Below are positions 17,573 to 26,650 of a stretch of 64,000 nt of DNA, one piece after another. The DNA lies in NCBI RefSeq assembly GCF_014960965.1, contig NZ_CP063169.1, positions 839,581 through 903,580 of the forward strand, read 5' to 3'. The notes under the pieces were generated by a model. It was not told the DNA's origin and did no database searches. It saw only the letters and a list, made by a program, of their open reading frames with translations. The position numbers and the translations under genes are program-made. This DNA is from Ruania alkalisoli. Its GTDB lineage: Bacteria > Actinomycetota > Actinomycetes > Actinomycetales > Beutenbergiaceae. Position 1 is the first letter of the stretch; each line of letters begins with the position of its first letter.

Positions 17573-19219
17573 ATGAGAAGGAATCGCCGCTCCGCGCTCG
17601 TCGCGGGCGCCATGATCACCGGGCTCGCGCTCACCGCGTGCTCCACCGACAGCGTCGGTGGGGGAGGTGAGGAAGCACCTGAGGAGCTCGGGGCCGTTGG
17701 CGCGATGGAGAACTTCGAGGCCGGGACCACCTTCGCGGCCACCGAGCCGGTGACCTTCAGTCTGCTCTACCGGGACCACCCGAACTACGCCTTCCAGGAG
17801 GACTGGGACATCCTGCAGCAGCTGGAGGAGAACCAGAACGTCACCTTCGACATGGTGAACGTCCCCCTCTCGGACTGGAACGACCGGCGCAACCTACTGC
17901 TCGCCGCCGGGGACGCCCCGGACATCGTTCCCTCCACCTACGTGGCCGACGCCGATCAGTTCGTCGCCTCCGGCACACTGCTGCCGATCTCGGAGTACCT
18001 GGAGCACATGCCCAACTTCACCGCCAAGGTGGAGGAGTGGGGTCTGACCGAGGACCTCGACCGCACCCGGCAGGAGGACGGCAGCTTCTACGTGCTGCCC
18101 GGGCTGCTGGAGAACCCCAAGCCCACCTACACGATCGCCATCCGGCAGGATCTGTGGGAAGGCGCTGGTCTCACGGAGGATCCCGAGACCTGGGAGGAGT
18201 TCGCCGACCAGCTCGAGACGATCGCCGAGACCTACCCCGAGATCGACTACCCCTACTCCGATCGATGGTCGATGAACGGGCCGATCGAGGCCACGCTGCA
18301 GGCCGCCGCCGGCAACTTCGGCACCGAGGCGGGATGGGGCTACGGTGACGGCGTGACCTGGAACGGCTCCGAGTACGAGTACACCGGCGCCCAGGACGGC
18401 TACCGTGATCTGATCGGGTACTTCGCCGACCTCGTCGACCGCGGCCTGATGGATCCCGAGTCCCTCACCCAGGATGACGACTCGGCGAAGGCGAAGCTCG
18501 TCAACGGCCAGTCGGCCGCGATCGGCTCCAACGATCAGGAGATCCTCGGCTACCGCACAGCGTTGGATGACGCCGGTGTCGAGGGCGCCGAGCTGCGTCA
18601 GATCGTGGTCCCCGCCGGCCCGGCCGGGAACCGGATGGACTCCTCCACCGGGGGCCGGTTCGAATCCGGGATCGTCTTCTCCTCCAGTGCCGCGCAGAAT
18701 GACAACTTCGTCGCCATGCTGCAGTTCGTGGACTGGCTCTACTACTCCGACGAGGGCCTGGAGTTCGCCAAGTGGGGTGTCGAGGGCGAGACCTACACCA
18801 CCTCGGGCGACGGCTCGCGCACGCTGGCCGAGAACATTGACATCAACGGCCTCAACCCCGGTGCACCGGAGGCACTGAACACCGACTACGGCTACCACAA
18901 CGGGGTATGGATGCTCGCGCACGGATCCACCCAGGATCTGCTGGACTCCATGCTCCGGCCCGAGGTGGTCGACTTCCGGGCGGCGATGAACGAGAAGGAG
19001 GTCGCCGACCCGGGCCCCGCGATCCTCATGGACGAGCTCGAGCGGGAGCAGGCCTCGCTGCAGCAGGCCGCACTGGAGGACATCGTCATGCAGAACACGG
19101 CGGCGTTCATCCTCGGCCAGCGGCCGATGGCGGAGTGGGACGACTTCGTGGCCGAGCTCGAGGGTGCCGGCATGAACGACTACGTCGAGCTCACCAACAC
19201 CGCCGCCGGGGTCGAGTGA
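17573..19219 (+). CDS. Extracellular solute-binding lipoprotein, LplA type
   Basis: A 548-residue family-1-like binding protein. The signal peptide ends in the lipobox LTAC (Cys23), so the mature protein is lipid-anchored outside the membrane. The large size and the aromatic, acidic surface match LplA-like receptors for oligosaccharides rather than monosaccharides. A strong AGGAGGAAAG ribosome site precedes ATG 17573. It should deliver substrate to the two permeases just upstream. The ligand is unknown; GH3 and GH42 in the same operon suggest a beta-linked glucose-, xylose- or galactose-containing oligosaccharide. Confidence 0.92.
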   Translation: MRRNRRSALVAGAMITGLALTACSTDSVGGGGEEAPEELGAVGAMENFEAGTTFAATEPVTFSLLYRDHPNYAFQEDWDILQQLEENQNVTFDMVNVPLSDWNDRRNLLLAAGDAPDIVPSTYVADADQFVASGTLLPISEYLEHMPNFTAKVEEWGLTEDLDRTRQEDGSFYVLPGLLENPKPTYTIAIRQDLWEGAGLTEDPETWEEFADQLETIAETYPEIDYPYSDRWSMNGPIEATLQAAAGNFGTEAGWGYGDGVTWNGSEYEYTGAQDGYRDLIGYFADLVDRGLMDPESLTQDDDSAKAKLVNGQSAAIGSNDQEILGYRTALDDAGVEGAELRQIVVPAGPAGNRMDSSTGGRFESGIVFSSSAAQNDNFVAMLQFVDWLYYSDEGLEFAKWGVEGETYTTSGDGSRTLAENIDINGLNPGAPEALNTDYGYHNGVWMLAHGSTQDLLDSMLRPEVVDFRAAMNEKEVADPGPAILMDELEREQASLQQAALEDIVMQNTAAFILGQRPMAEWDDFVAELEGAGMNDYVELTNTAAGVE

Positions 19220-19220
19220 G

Positions 19221-19919
19221 GTGACGCAGGCACGGCCGGGTACACCCCTCCCCGGGGAACCGGGGCGAGGTGTGCTCGGCCGTACCACGCTGGCACTGCA
19301 CTGGGCACTCGTGCTCACCGTCTGCTGCGGCGTCGCCTCTGCGCCGGGACTGGTGATCGTGAGCCTTCTCGACGGCGCAGGCTCGCCGCTGTTCGGTGCC
19401 CTCGCCCTGATCCCGGTCGGACCGGCGTTCTCGGCCACGCTCTACGCGTGGCGAGAGCGCGTCACCGGGGAAGAGCAGGCTGCCCCCTGGCGGGCCTTCC
19501 GGCGCGGCTACGCCTCCGGGTTCGGGGACGTGCTGCGCGTGTGGGTTCCGGTGCTGGCGGTGCTGGCGCTGCTCGGATCCTCCGCACTGGCGGTGCTGGC
19601 CGGCGGCGCCCCGCGCGGGTACCTCACGCCGCTCGCCGTCCTCGCCCTCATCGCGGTGCTGGCGGGCGTGCAGGCCCTGGTGATCGCCACCTTCTTCTCC
19701 TTCCGCACCCGGGACACCATCCGCCTGGCCGTCCACCACACCTTCCGGCTCCCCGGAGCCACGGTGAGCGTGCTCGCCCTGGTGATCTGCGCCGTCGGGG
19801 TGCTCTGGCTCGCCGGGGACGGCGTGCTCGTGCTGCTCGGCGCCCTGTTCGCCCTGGCCCTGCGGCACGCCGACGCACCTCTGATCGACCACATCGAACG
19901 CCACTACACCACCCCCTGA
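19221..19919 (+). CDS. YesL-like (DUF624) membrane protein
   Basis: A 232-residue integral membrane protein with about five hydrophobic helices, for example LTVCCGVASAPGLVIVSLL near the start and VSVLALVICAVGVLWLAG towards the end. Size, topology and position resemble YesL/DUF624 proteins, which recur beside LplABC-type oligosaccharide importers and glycosidases. Its molecular role is not established; an accessory role in import or membrane assembly is an inference. The GTG start follows the binding-protein stop by one base, so translation is probably coupled. Confidence 0.65.
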   Translation: MTQARPGTPLPGEPGRGVLGRTTLALHWALVLTVCCGVASAPGLVIVSLLDGAGSPLFGALALIPVGPAFSATLYAWRERVTGEEQAAPWRAFRRGYASGFGDVLRVWVPVLAVLALLGSSALAVLAGGAPRGYLTPLAVLALIAVLAGVQALVIATFFSFRTRDTIRLAVHHTFRLPGATVSVLALVICAVGVLWLAGDGVLVLLGALFALALRHADAPLIDHIERHYTTP

Positions 19920-19934
19920 TCCGCAAGGAGCTCC

Positions 19935-21977
19935 ATGTCCGCCCCCCGCACGCCCAAGGTTCTCTACGGTGGCGACTACAACCCCGAGCAGTGGACCCCA
20001 GACGTCTGGGAGGTTGACTACGCGGCCTTCGACCAGGCGCGCATCGACACCCTGACCCTCGGGGTGTTCACCTGGTCGCTGCTGCAGCCCGACGAGCAGA
20101 CCTACGACTTCACCGCACTCGACGCCGCGGTGGAACGCGCCGTGGCCGGTGGCCGGAAGATCGTGCTCGCGACCGCGACCGGTGCGATGCCGCCGTGGTT
20201 GGGGCACCAGTACCCGGAGGTGAACCGGGTGGACTTCGAGGGTCGGCGTCACACCTACGGCCAGCGGCACAACCACTGCCCGAGTTCGCCGGTGTTCCAG
20301 CGCCTGTCCGCCGCACTGGCCGACCGCATCGCCGAGCGCTACACCGGCACCCCTGGTCTGGTCGCCTGGCATGTCGGCAACGAGTACGGCGGACCGGACG
20401 GGTCGTGCTATTGCGAGAACTGCGCTGCCGCGTACCGGGAGTGGCTGATGGAGCGCTACGGATCCCTGGACGCTCTCAACGAGGCCTGGAACACCACGTT
20501 TTGGTCCCACCGCTACACCGACGTCGCACAAATCCAGGTGCCGAACGCTCTCAGCGAGCACTGGAAGGGTCCCCACCACACGGCGTTCCAGGGCAACACC
20601 CTCGACTACCGGCGCTTCATGTCCGAGGCGCTGCTGGCGAACTACCGGGCCGAGAAGATGCGGATCCGCGCCCACGATCCCCACACTCCGGTCACCACGA
20701 ACTTCATGGGTGCCTTCCGCCCGCTGGACTATCACCGGTGGAGCGAGGAGCTCGATTTCGCCTCCTGGGACAACTACCCGCCCGGGCGCGATCAGCACGT
20801 GCGCATGGCCTTCACCCACGACCTGATGCGCGGGCTCAAGGGCGGCGAGCCGTTCTGGGTGATGGAGCAGACACCGACCATGACGGCCAGCCGTGGCGTC
20901 AACCCGGTCAAGCGGCCCGGGGTGCTCGGCCTGTGGTCCTGGCAGGGGATCGCCCACGGCGCCGACGCGATGCTGTATTTCCAGATGCGCGCCTCCCGGG
21001 GAGCCTGCGAGAAGTTCCACGGTGCGGTGCTCGACCACGCCGGTCGCACCGACTCCCGCCCGTTCCGGGAGATCGCCTCACTCGGTGAACAGCTCGAGCA
21101 GCTGGGTGAGGCGGTAATCGGCGCCCGGACTCCGGCCAAGGTCGCTCTGATCTTCGACTGGGACAACTGGTGGACGACCGAGATCACCGACGGACTCAAC
21201 CGCAACGTCTCCTATCTGGCCACCGTGTTGCGGTACTACGGTGCCGTCTGGGCTGCCGGAGCGGATGTGGATGTGGTGCCGATGACGGCGGACCTCACTG
21301 GCTACGACGTCGTCCTCGCTCCGTTGCTGCACCTGCTCAAGGACGATGTGGCCGAGCGACTGCACGCCGTCGCCGCCCGTGGTGGCACCGTGGTGACCTC
21401 GTTCTGGGCCGGGCGCGTGGACGAGTCCACCAACGCCTACCCGATGGACGCCCCGGGGCCGCTCGCGCCGACCTTCGGAATCCGGGTGGAGGAGATCGAC
21501 TCGGCCGAACCGGGGGTGACGAACCCGGTGACGCTGACGTTGGACGCCGGGCCGGTGGTCTCCCCAGCCGACCAGGTGATGGAGCTGATCGTGCCGGCGG
21601 GTGCCGAGATCGTGGGGACCTACGGATCGGACTTCTACACCGGGACGCCTGCGGTCACCAGGCACCGGGTGGGGGAGGGCGCCGGTTGGTACATCGGCGC
21701 AGGTCTCGACGAGTCGGGCTTGGGTGCGATCGTGCGCCAGATCCTGGGCGGGTATGACCTCGTCGGGCCCTACGCAGGCCGGCTGGAGCACGCGGTGCGC
21801 GAGCGTGACGTCGACGGCCGGGTCGTGCGCACCCATTTCCTGCTGAACCACGGCGGCGAGCCGGTGGAGGTGACCGCGCACCTCGGCGGCACGGATCTGC
21901 TCTCGGGTACGCAGATTGCCGCCGGCCAGTCGTTGCGGTTCGAGCCGACGGACGTGCTGGTGCTACGCGAGGCCTGA
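19935..21977 (+). CDS. Glycoside hydrolase family 42 beta-galactosidase
   Basis: A 680-residue GH42 enzyme that hydrolyses terminal beta-galactosides. The catalytic TIM barrel carries the acid/base Glu in WHVGNEYGG (about residue 150) and the nucleophile Glu in FWVMEQTP (about 311), matching the family spacing. The segment CYCENCAAAYREWL resembles the cysteine cluster of GH42 enzymes. A trimerisation domain (about 385-600) and a small C-terminal beta domain follow. No export signal, so it is cytoplasmic. AAGGAG precedes the ATG. As the last gene of the operon it suggests galacto-oligosaccharides, perhaps from pectic galactan or arabinogalactan. Confidence 0.93.
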   Translation: MSAPRTPKVLYGGDYNPEQWTPDVWEVDYAAFDQARIDTLTLGVFTWSLLQPDEQTYDFTALDAAVERAVAGGRKIVLATATGAMPPWLGHQYPEVNRVDFEGRRHTYGQRHNHCPSSPVFQRLSAALADRIAERYTGTPGLVAWHVGNEYGGPDGSCYCENCAAAYREWLMERYGSLDALNEAWNTTFWSHRYTDVAQIQVPNALSEHWKGPHHTAFQGNTLDYRRFMSEALLANYRAEKMRIRAHDPHTPVTTNFMGAFRPLDYHRWSEELDFASWDNYPPGRDQHVRMAFTHDLMRGLKGGEPFWVMEQTPTMTASRGVNPVKRPGVLGLWSWQGIAHGADAMLYFQMRASRGACEKFHGAVLDHAGRTDSRPFREIASLGEQLEQLGEAVIGARTPAKVALIFDWDNWWTTEITDGLNRNVSYLATVLRYYGAVWAAGADVDVVPMTADLTGYDVVLAPLLHLLKDDVAERLHAVAARGGTVVTSFWAGRVDESTNAYPMDAPGPLAPTFGIRVEEIDSAEPGVTNPVTLTLDAGPVVSPADQVMELIVPAGAEIVGTYGSDFYTGTPAVTRHRVGEGAGWYIGAGLDESGLGAIVRQILGGYDLVGPYAGRLEHAVRERDVDGRVVRTHFLLNHGGEPVEVTAHLGGTDLLSGTQIAAGQSLRFEPTDVLVLREA

Positions 21978-21984
21978 GAGGTCG

Positions 21985-22680
21985 TCAGAGCAACGGCAGG
22001 ATGGAGCGCAGGTCGGTCAGGCCGTCGCTGAGGAACTCGGGGCGCAGGGCCTGACTGGTGGTCACCTCGTCCCAGGTGCCGCGCCCGGAGGCCACCCGGA
22101 TCCACACCGCGGCGTCATCCACTAGCACCGTGACGCCGGTGCGATCAGCGACCACCTGCGCGAACGCCTGCGCCACCAGCTGGCGTGCCCCGGCATCCAC
22201 CGGTGCCGGGGCGGCGAGTGCCGGTGCCAGGTCGTATCCGTGCACCACCAGTTCGATCAGCCGGGTGAGCACGAAGTCGGGAAGTTTGATGGCTCCGCGC
22301 CGCCCCCGGACCACCACATCGCCCTGCTGGGCGAGGGCGTCGAGGTGGGCGAAGGCCCGCTCGGCCACCGCGTCGAGGCCGGCGAGCGGGTCATCCGCGA
22401 TCTGCTGGGACATCTCCCGGGTGACGCGGTCGATCCGATCGGCATCAGCGGCATAGGAGGAGAGGTAGTCGGCTACGCTCAACGGCTCCGCGGATGGGTC
22501 CGGTTCGCAGGCAGTGATGGCGTCCAGGGCACGGCCCAGGTGCGCCATCAGGTCCCCGACGGTCCAGCCGGGCAGGGAGCTCGGTGTGGCGAGCACGTCA
22601 CTGCCGACATCGTCCAGGCGCTCGCGCAGGAGGTCCCACTGGTCGCGCAGCTCGTCGCAGTATCGCGTCAACGTCACCAT
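21985..22680 (-). CDS. Maleylpyruvate-isomerase-family mycothiol-dependent protein
   Basis: A 231-residue protein of the DinB-like mycothiol-dependent maleylpyruvate isomerase family (TIGR03083 type). The N-terminal four-helix part contains LPGWTVGDLMAHLGRAL, where the His is a likely metal ligand. LIELVVHGYDLAPAL near residue 150 gives the second conserved His-Asp. Such proteins use mycothiol, the actinobacterial thiol, in isomerase or transferase reactions, but most members have no known substrate. It converges on GH42, leaving only seven bases between stops. Its start is just 19 bases from the divergent oxidoreductase, so one of the two may be leaderless. Confidence 0.8.
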   Translation of the reverse strand: MVTLTRYCDELRDQWDLLRERLDDVGSDVLATPSSLPGWTVGDLMAHLGRALDAITACEPDPSAEPLSVADYLSSYAADADRIDRVTREMSQQIADDPLAGLDAVAERAFAHLDALAQQGDVVVRGRRGAIKLPDFVLTRLIELVVHGYDLAPALAAPAPVDAGARQLVAQAFAQVVADRTGVTVLVDDAAVWIRVASGRGTWDEVTTSQALRPEFLSDGLTDLRSILPLL

Positions 22681-22699
22681 GGGCGATAGCGTCTCAGAT

Positions 22700-23698
22700 A
22701 TGGATGCACAGACGCGATGGGGATTCCTCGGCCCGGGTCGGATCGCCGAGAAGGTGGCGGCCGACTTCGAGCATGTGCGAGGAGGTGCCCTGGTGGCGGT
22801 GGGCTCGCGATCGGGCGAGCGGGCCGAAGCGTTCGCGGCTCGGCACGCAGAGCGGTCCGGGCATGCGGTCCGCGCACACGCCGGCTACGACGCGCTGCTT
22901 TCCGACCCCGAGGTGGACGCCGTCTACATCGCCACCCCGCACACCGACCACGCGAGCCAGGCCATCGCCGCCATCGAGGCAGGCAAGGCGGTGCTGGTGG
23001 AGAAGTCCTTCACCGCCACCCTCGACGGCGCCCGCCGGGTTGTCGAGTCAGCCCGCCATCACCAGGTGTTCGCGATGGAGGCGATGTGGACCCGCTTCCA
23101 ACCAGCCGTCCGGGCCGCGAAGAGCCTGATCACCGACGGCGCGATCGGCGAGGTCCGTGCCGTCCAGGCCGACCTGGGCGTGCGTCGGGAGTTCGACCCG
23201 GACGACCGGATGTTCTCCCTCGAACTCGGCGGCGGCACCCTGCTGGACCTGGGCGTGTACGTCGTCTCCTTCGCCCAGCACATCCTCGGCACCCCGGACC
23301 GCGTGGTCGCGACCGGCTCCCGGCTGGAGACCGGGGTGGACGGTGAGGCGGGCATCCTGCTCGGCTACGACGACGGTCGCAGCGCCACCCTGCACACGTC
23401 CTTCCACATGCCCCTGCCGGGGCAGGCCCGCATCTACGGCACGCACGGCTGGATCGACATCCCGCCGCGGTTCCACCACCCTGTCTCCCTGGTGCTGCAC
23501 CGCCAAGGTGAGGATCCGTTGCGCGAGCAGCTGCCGCCGTCGGGAGCCGGCTATGCCGAGGAGTTCATCGAGGTGGGACGCTGCCTGGCCGAGCGGCGCA
23601 CCGAGAGCGACGTGATGCCGCTCGCGGACACGCTCGCCGTGCAGGCGGTGCTGGAGGAAGCGGCCGATCAGCTCGGGGTGCGTTTTACAGAACGCTGA
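22700..23698 (+). CDS. Gfo/Idh/MocA-family oxidoreductase
   Basis: A 332-residue NAD(P)-dependent sugar or polyol dehydrogenase-like protein. The N-terminal Rossmann fold reads WGFLGPGRIAEKVAADF, the IATPHTDH block follows near residue 78, and the family EKSFTA lysine motif (the EKP equivalent) follows near 99-104. The C-terminal beta-sheet domain completes it. I placed the start at ATG 22700 (MDAQTRWG); an ATG at 22679 would add seven residues. The substrate is probably a cyclic sugar or an aldose. Its 3' end overlaps the convergent metXA by 14 bases. Confidence 0.88.
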   Translation: MDAQTRWGFLGPGRIAEKVAADFEHVRGGALVAVGSRSGERAEAFAARHAERSGHAVRAHAGYDALLSDPEVDAVYIATPHTDHASQAIAAIEAGKAVLVEKSFTATLDGARRVVESARHHQVFAMEAMWTRFQPAVRAAKSLITDGAIGEVRAVQADLGVRREFDPDDRMFSLELGGGTLLDLGVYVVSFAQHILGTPDRVVATGSRLETGVDGEAGILLGYDDGRSATLHTSFHMPLPGQARIYGTHGWIDIPPRFHHPVSLVLHRQGEDPLREQLPPSGAGYAEEFIEVGRCLAERRTESDVMPLADTLAVQAVLEEAADQLGVRFTER

Positions 23699-24908
23699 GA
23701 AGCTCGGCCAGGATGGGTACGAGCTGGTCGTCCTCGATGAGGAAGCCGTCGTGCCCGTAGGGGGAGTCGAGCTCGCGGTAGATCCCGTGCGGCGCACCAC
23801 GGGCGATCCGTGCCGACTGGGACGGCGGGAACAGCCGGTCCGAACGCACCGCCAGCGCGAGCGTGGGCATGGGCAGCGTCGCCAGGGCCGCCTCCACGCC
23901 GCCGCGGTCACGTCCGATGTCGTGGGTGAGCATCGACTCGGTCAGCACCACATAACTGTTCGCATCGAATCGACGCGCCAGCTTGTCCGCATGGTGGTCG
24001 AGGTAGGACTGGACCGCGAACCGTCCGCCACCACCCAGCGGGTTCTCCCCACCCTGCGGCAACCGGCCGAAACGCTCGTCCAGCTCCTCCGCACTCCGGT
24101 AGGTGGTGTGCGCGATCTGCCGCGCGATGCCCAGGCCCGTGTGCGGTCCGTCCCCGTCGGCGGCGTCGTAGTAGTCCCCGCCGCGGTAGCGCGGATCGGC
24201 CCGGATCGCACCGATCTGGGCGTGAGCCCAGGCGATCTGGTCAGCCGAGGTCTGCGCACAGGTGGCGATCGCGGCCAGCGCCGCCACCCGCTCGGGTGCG
24301 ATCAGGCCCCATTCGAGCACTCGGTGACCACCCATCGAGGCGCCGATCACCAGTTTCCACTGTCCGATCCCGAGCCGGTCGGCCAGTTCGACCTCGGCCG
24401 CGACCTGGTCCCGTACGGTCACATACGGGAACCGGCTGCCCCACGGGGTGCCGTTCGGAGCGTCGGAGGCCGGGCCGGTGCTGCCCTGGCACCCGCCGAG
24501 CACATTGGGTGCCACCACGAAGAAGCGGTCGGTGTCGATCGTCTTGCCGGGGCCCACAGTCGACGACCACCAGCCCGGCGAACGGTGCCCCGGCCCTGCT
24601 TCGCCCGTGACGTGCGCGTCACCGGTGAGTGCGTGCAGCACCAGGATCGCGTTGTCCCCGGCGGCGTTCAGCTCGCCCCAGGTCTGGTATGCGAGGCGCA
24701 CGTGCGGCAGGCGTCCGCCGGCTTCCAGATGCAATGGACCCAGATCGACGAACCGACGTTCCCCGACCGGATCGCCGTCACGCCAGGCTCCGGACGCAGG
24801 GATGGGCGTCTCCGGGGCGCGACGGCGCCCAGGGGAGCGCCGAGCCGGCGCGCTCTGCTCGCCCTTCTCGATGGTCACGGGGTCCACGGTAATTGCTCTG
24901 CGGTTCAC
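23685..24908 (-). CDS. metXA: Homoserine O-acetyltransferase
   Basis: A 407-residue alpha/beta hydrolase-fold acyltransferase. It moves an acetyl group from acetyl-CoA to homoserine, the first committed step of methionine synthesis. The nucleophile elbow GASMGG puts Ser at about residue 191. The VLGGCQGSTGP block and the terminal YGHDGFL, with its catalytic His, are diagnostic. Residues 1-40 are an extra Arg/Pro-rich lead that may be an over-long start. It lies downstream of metY on the same strand with a 14-base gap, forming a two-gene transsulfhydrylation operon. Confidence 0.93.
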   Translation of the reverse strand: MNRRAITVDPVTIEKGEQSAPARRSPGRRRAPETPIPASGAWRDGDPVGERRFVDLGPLHLEAGGRLPHVRLAYQTWGELNAAGDNAILVLHALTGDAHVTGEAGPGHRSPGWWSSTVGPGKTIDTDRFFVVAPNVLGGCQGSTGPASDAPNGTPWGSRFPYVTVRDQVAAEVELADRLGIGQWKLVIGASMGGHRVLEWGLIAPERVAALAAIATCAQTSADQIAWAHAQIGAIRADPRYRGGDYYDAADGDGPHTGLGIARQIAHTTYRSAEELDERFGRLPQGGENPLGGGGRFAVQSYLDHHADKLARRFDANSYVVLTESMLTHDIGRDRGGVEAALATLPMPTLALAVRSDRLFPPSQSARIARGAPHGIYRELDSPYGHDGFLIEDDQLVPILAELLSVL

Positions 24909-24922
24909 ACGCGCGCAGTGGC

Positions 24923-26269
24923 TCAGGCGCTCGCGGTCGCCGCGGCGCCGGAACGCACGGCGGCAGCCGCCTCGAAGCCACGCTCCAGGTCGGCGAGGAT
25001 GTCGCCTAGGTGCTCCAGTCCCACTGACAAGCGCACCAGGCCGGGGGTGACGGCGCTCGCGGACTGTTCGTCCGCCGTCAGCTGGCTGTGTGTGGTGGAG
25101 GCAGGGTGGATCACCAGCGAGCGCACGTCACCGATATTGGCTACCAGCGAGTGCAGCTCGAGTGCATCCACGAAGGCCTTCCCCGCCTCGAGGCCACCCT
25201 CGATCTCGAAGGCGAGCACCGCACCGGGGCCCTTCGGAGCGTACTTCTGGGCGAGGGCGTAGTACGGGCTGGAGGGGAGCCCGGCGTAGTTCACCGAGAG
25301 CACATCGGCGCGGGCGTCGAGGAACTCGGCCACCTTCTGGGCGCTGCCCACGTGCCGGTCCATCCGCAGCGAGAGGGTCTCGATGCCCTGCAGCAGCAGG
25401 AAGGCGTTGAACGGCGAGATCGCCGGTCCGAGGTCGCGCAGCAGCTGCACGCGCGCCTTCAGGATGAAGGACATGTTGACCCCGAACGCGCCACCCTCGC
25501 CCAGGTCGCGGGCGTAGACGAGGCCGTGGTAGCTCGGGTCCGGGGTGTTGTAGTTGGGGAACTTCTCCGGGTTGTCGGCGTAGTTGAACGATCCGGCGTC
25601 CACGATGACGCCGCCGATCGAAGTGCCGTGACCGCCGAGGTACTTCGTGGCCGAGTGCACGACGACGTCCGCTCCGTGCTCGAACGGGCGCACCAGGTAG
25701 GGGGTCGCCACGGTGTTGTCGACGATGAGGGGCACACCGACCTCATGCGCGACGGCGGCCACGGCGGCGATGTCGAGCACGTCACCCTTGGGGTTGGGGA
25801 TGGTCTCGCCGAAGAACACCTTGGTGTTCTCCTGCGCAGCAGCGCGCCACGCGTCCGGGTTGTCGGGATCGTTGACGAAGCTCACGGTGATTCCCAGCTT
25901 CGGCAGCGTGTAGTGGAGCAGGTTGTAGGTGCCGCCGTACAGGGACGAGCTGGCGACGACGTGGTCGCCGGCCTCGGCCACGTTGAGGATGGCGAGCGTC
26001 TCGGCTGCCTGGCCGGAGGCGACCAGGAGGGCGCCGACGCCACCTTCGAGGGAGGCGATCCGGTCCTCGACCACGGCCGTGGTCGGGTTGTTGAGCCGGG
26101 TGTAGATCGGGCCGAGCTCGGCCAGGGCGAACCGGTTGGCCGCCTGATCGGTGTTCTCGAACACGAACGAGGTGGACTGGTAGATCGGCACGGCGCGTGC
26201 GCCGTGATCGGAGTCGGCTGTCTGCCCAGCGTGGATCTGACGGGTCTCGAAGTGCCAGTCGGCGGTCAT
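24923..26269 (-). CDS. metY: O-acetylhomoserine sulfhydrylase
   Basis: A 448-residue PLP enzyme of the Cys/Met metabolism family that makes homocysteine from O-acetylhomoserine and sulfide. The N-terminal FETRQIHAGQ, the YTRLNNPT phosphate-site block, and the cofactor lysine in SATKYLGGHGT (about residue 209) identify it. The length of about 430-450 and the insertion around NTPDPSYHGLVY distinguish it from MetB/MetC. An AAGGAGA ribosome site precedes ATG 26269. It is first in the metY-metXA operon. I looked for a SAM riboswitch in the leader and could not fold a convincing one. Confidence 0.94.
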   Translation of the reverse strand: MTADWHFETRQIHAGQTADSDHGARAVPIYQSTSFVFENTDQAANRFALAELGPIYTRLNNPTTAVVEDRIASLEGGVGALLVASGQAAETLAILNVAEAGDHVVASSSLYGGTYNLLHYTLPKLGITVSFVNDPDNPDAWRAAAQENTKVFFGETIPNPKGDVLDIAAVAAVAHEVGVPLIVDNTVATPYLVRPFEHGADVVVHSATKYLGGHGTSIGGVIVDAGSFNYADNPEKFPNYNTPDPSYHGLVYARDLGEGGAFGVNMSFILKARVQLLRDLGPAISPFNAFLLLQGIETLSLRMDRHVGSAQKVAEFLDARADVLSVNYAGLPSSPYYALAQKYAPKGPGAVLAFEIEGGLEAGKAFVDALELHSLVANIGDVRSLVIHPASTTHSQLTADEQSASAVTPGLVRLSVGLEHLGDILADLERGFEAAAAVRSGAAATASA

Positions 26270-26492
26270 CGCGGGTCTCCTTCATCGGGGGCCGGGATGA
26301 GTGGGCTCGACATCTCCAAGCCCTCGAACCCAGCGTGATCGGGCTGAGCGTGCGCGTCAGCGCGGCGCTCGGCGGTCCATATCGTCACAGTACGGTCCGG
26401 CGGCGGTGATCTCATCTGGCTGACGGCAACGTCTCACATCGCGGATTCTTCCGGTGTGAGCGCACGGCGTGATGATCGATGGCTGTGGCAGA

Positions 26493-26509
26493 TGTGACTA
26501 CTGTGACTA
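26493..26509. promoter_or_regulatory. MtrA-like direct repeat upstream of the NlpC/P60 gene
   Basis: TGTGACTA occurs twice with a nine-base period. Read on the other strand it is GTCACA-N3-GTCACA, which resembles the direct-repeat motif reported for the actinobacterial response regulator MtrA. It lies 12 bases upstream of the candidate -35, a position suited to an activator. Confidence 0.5.
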
Positions 26510-26521
26510 TTGCGCCTGGTG

Positions 26522-26550
26522 TTCACATTCGGTGCTACATCGACTACCTT
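26522..26550 (+). promoter_or_regulatory. Promoter candidate for the NlpC/P60 gene
   Basis: A TTCACA -35 (26522-26527), a 17-base spacer and a TACCTT -10 (26545-26550). The leader would be about 95 bases. Confidence 0.45.
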
Positions 26551-26650
26551 GGGGAGCGGTCACGGCAGCCGCGTCAACACGACACGCCGAGTGGGTGTCG
26601 GTTCGTCGGCGTTTCGTGGCTGGTGACTATCCCTGATCGAGGAGACGTTG

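Larger units (their letters stand above)
26270..26650. other. Divergent metY / NlpC-P60 intergenic region
   Basis: About 380 bases between two divergent genes. The NlpC side holds a promoter-like pair (26522-26550) and a direct repeat (26493-26509), listed separately. On the metY side I see only the ribosome site. I could not match known SAM or cyclic-di-AMP riboswitch consensus blocks by eye on either strand. Confidence 0.5.

Noticed and set aside
26270-26480. SAM riboswitch ahead of metY
   Set aside because: The string GACGGCAACG on the plus strand is slightly reminiscent, but it faces away from metY and the other conserved SAM-I or SAM-IV blocks are missing by eye. A covariance-model search would decide.
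26400-26650. Cyclic-di-AMP (ydaO) riboswitch ahead of the NlpC/P60 gene
   Set aside because: This class of gene often has one in actinobacteria, but I could not find the conserved GGGGAACC, GGUGAAUC or GACAGCUAACC blocks in the leader.
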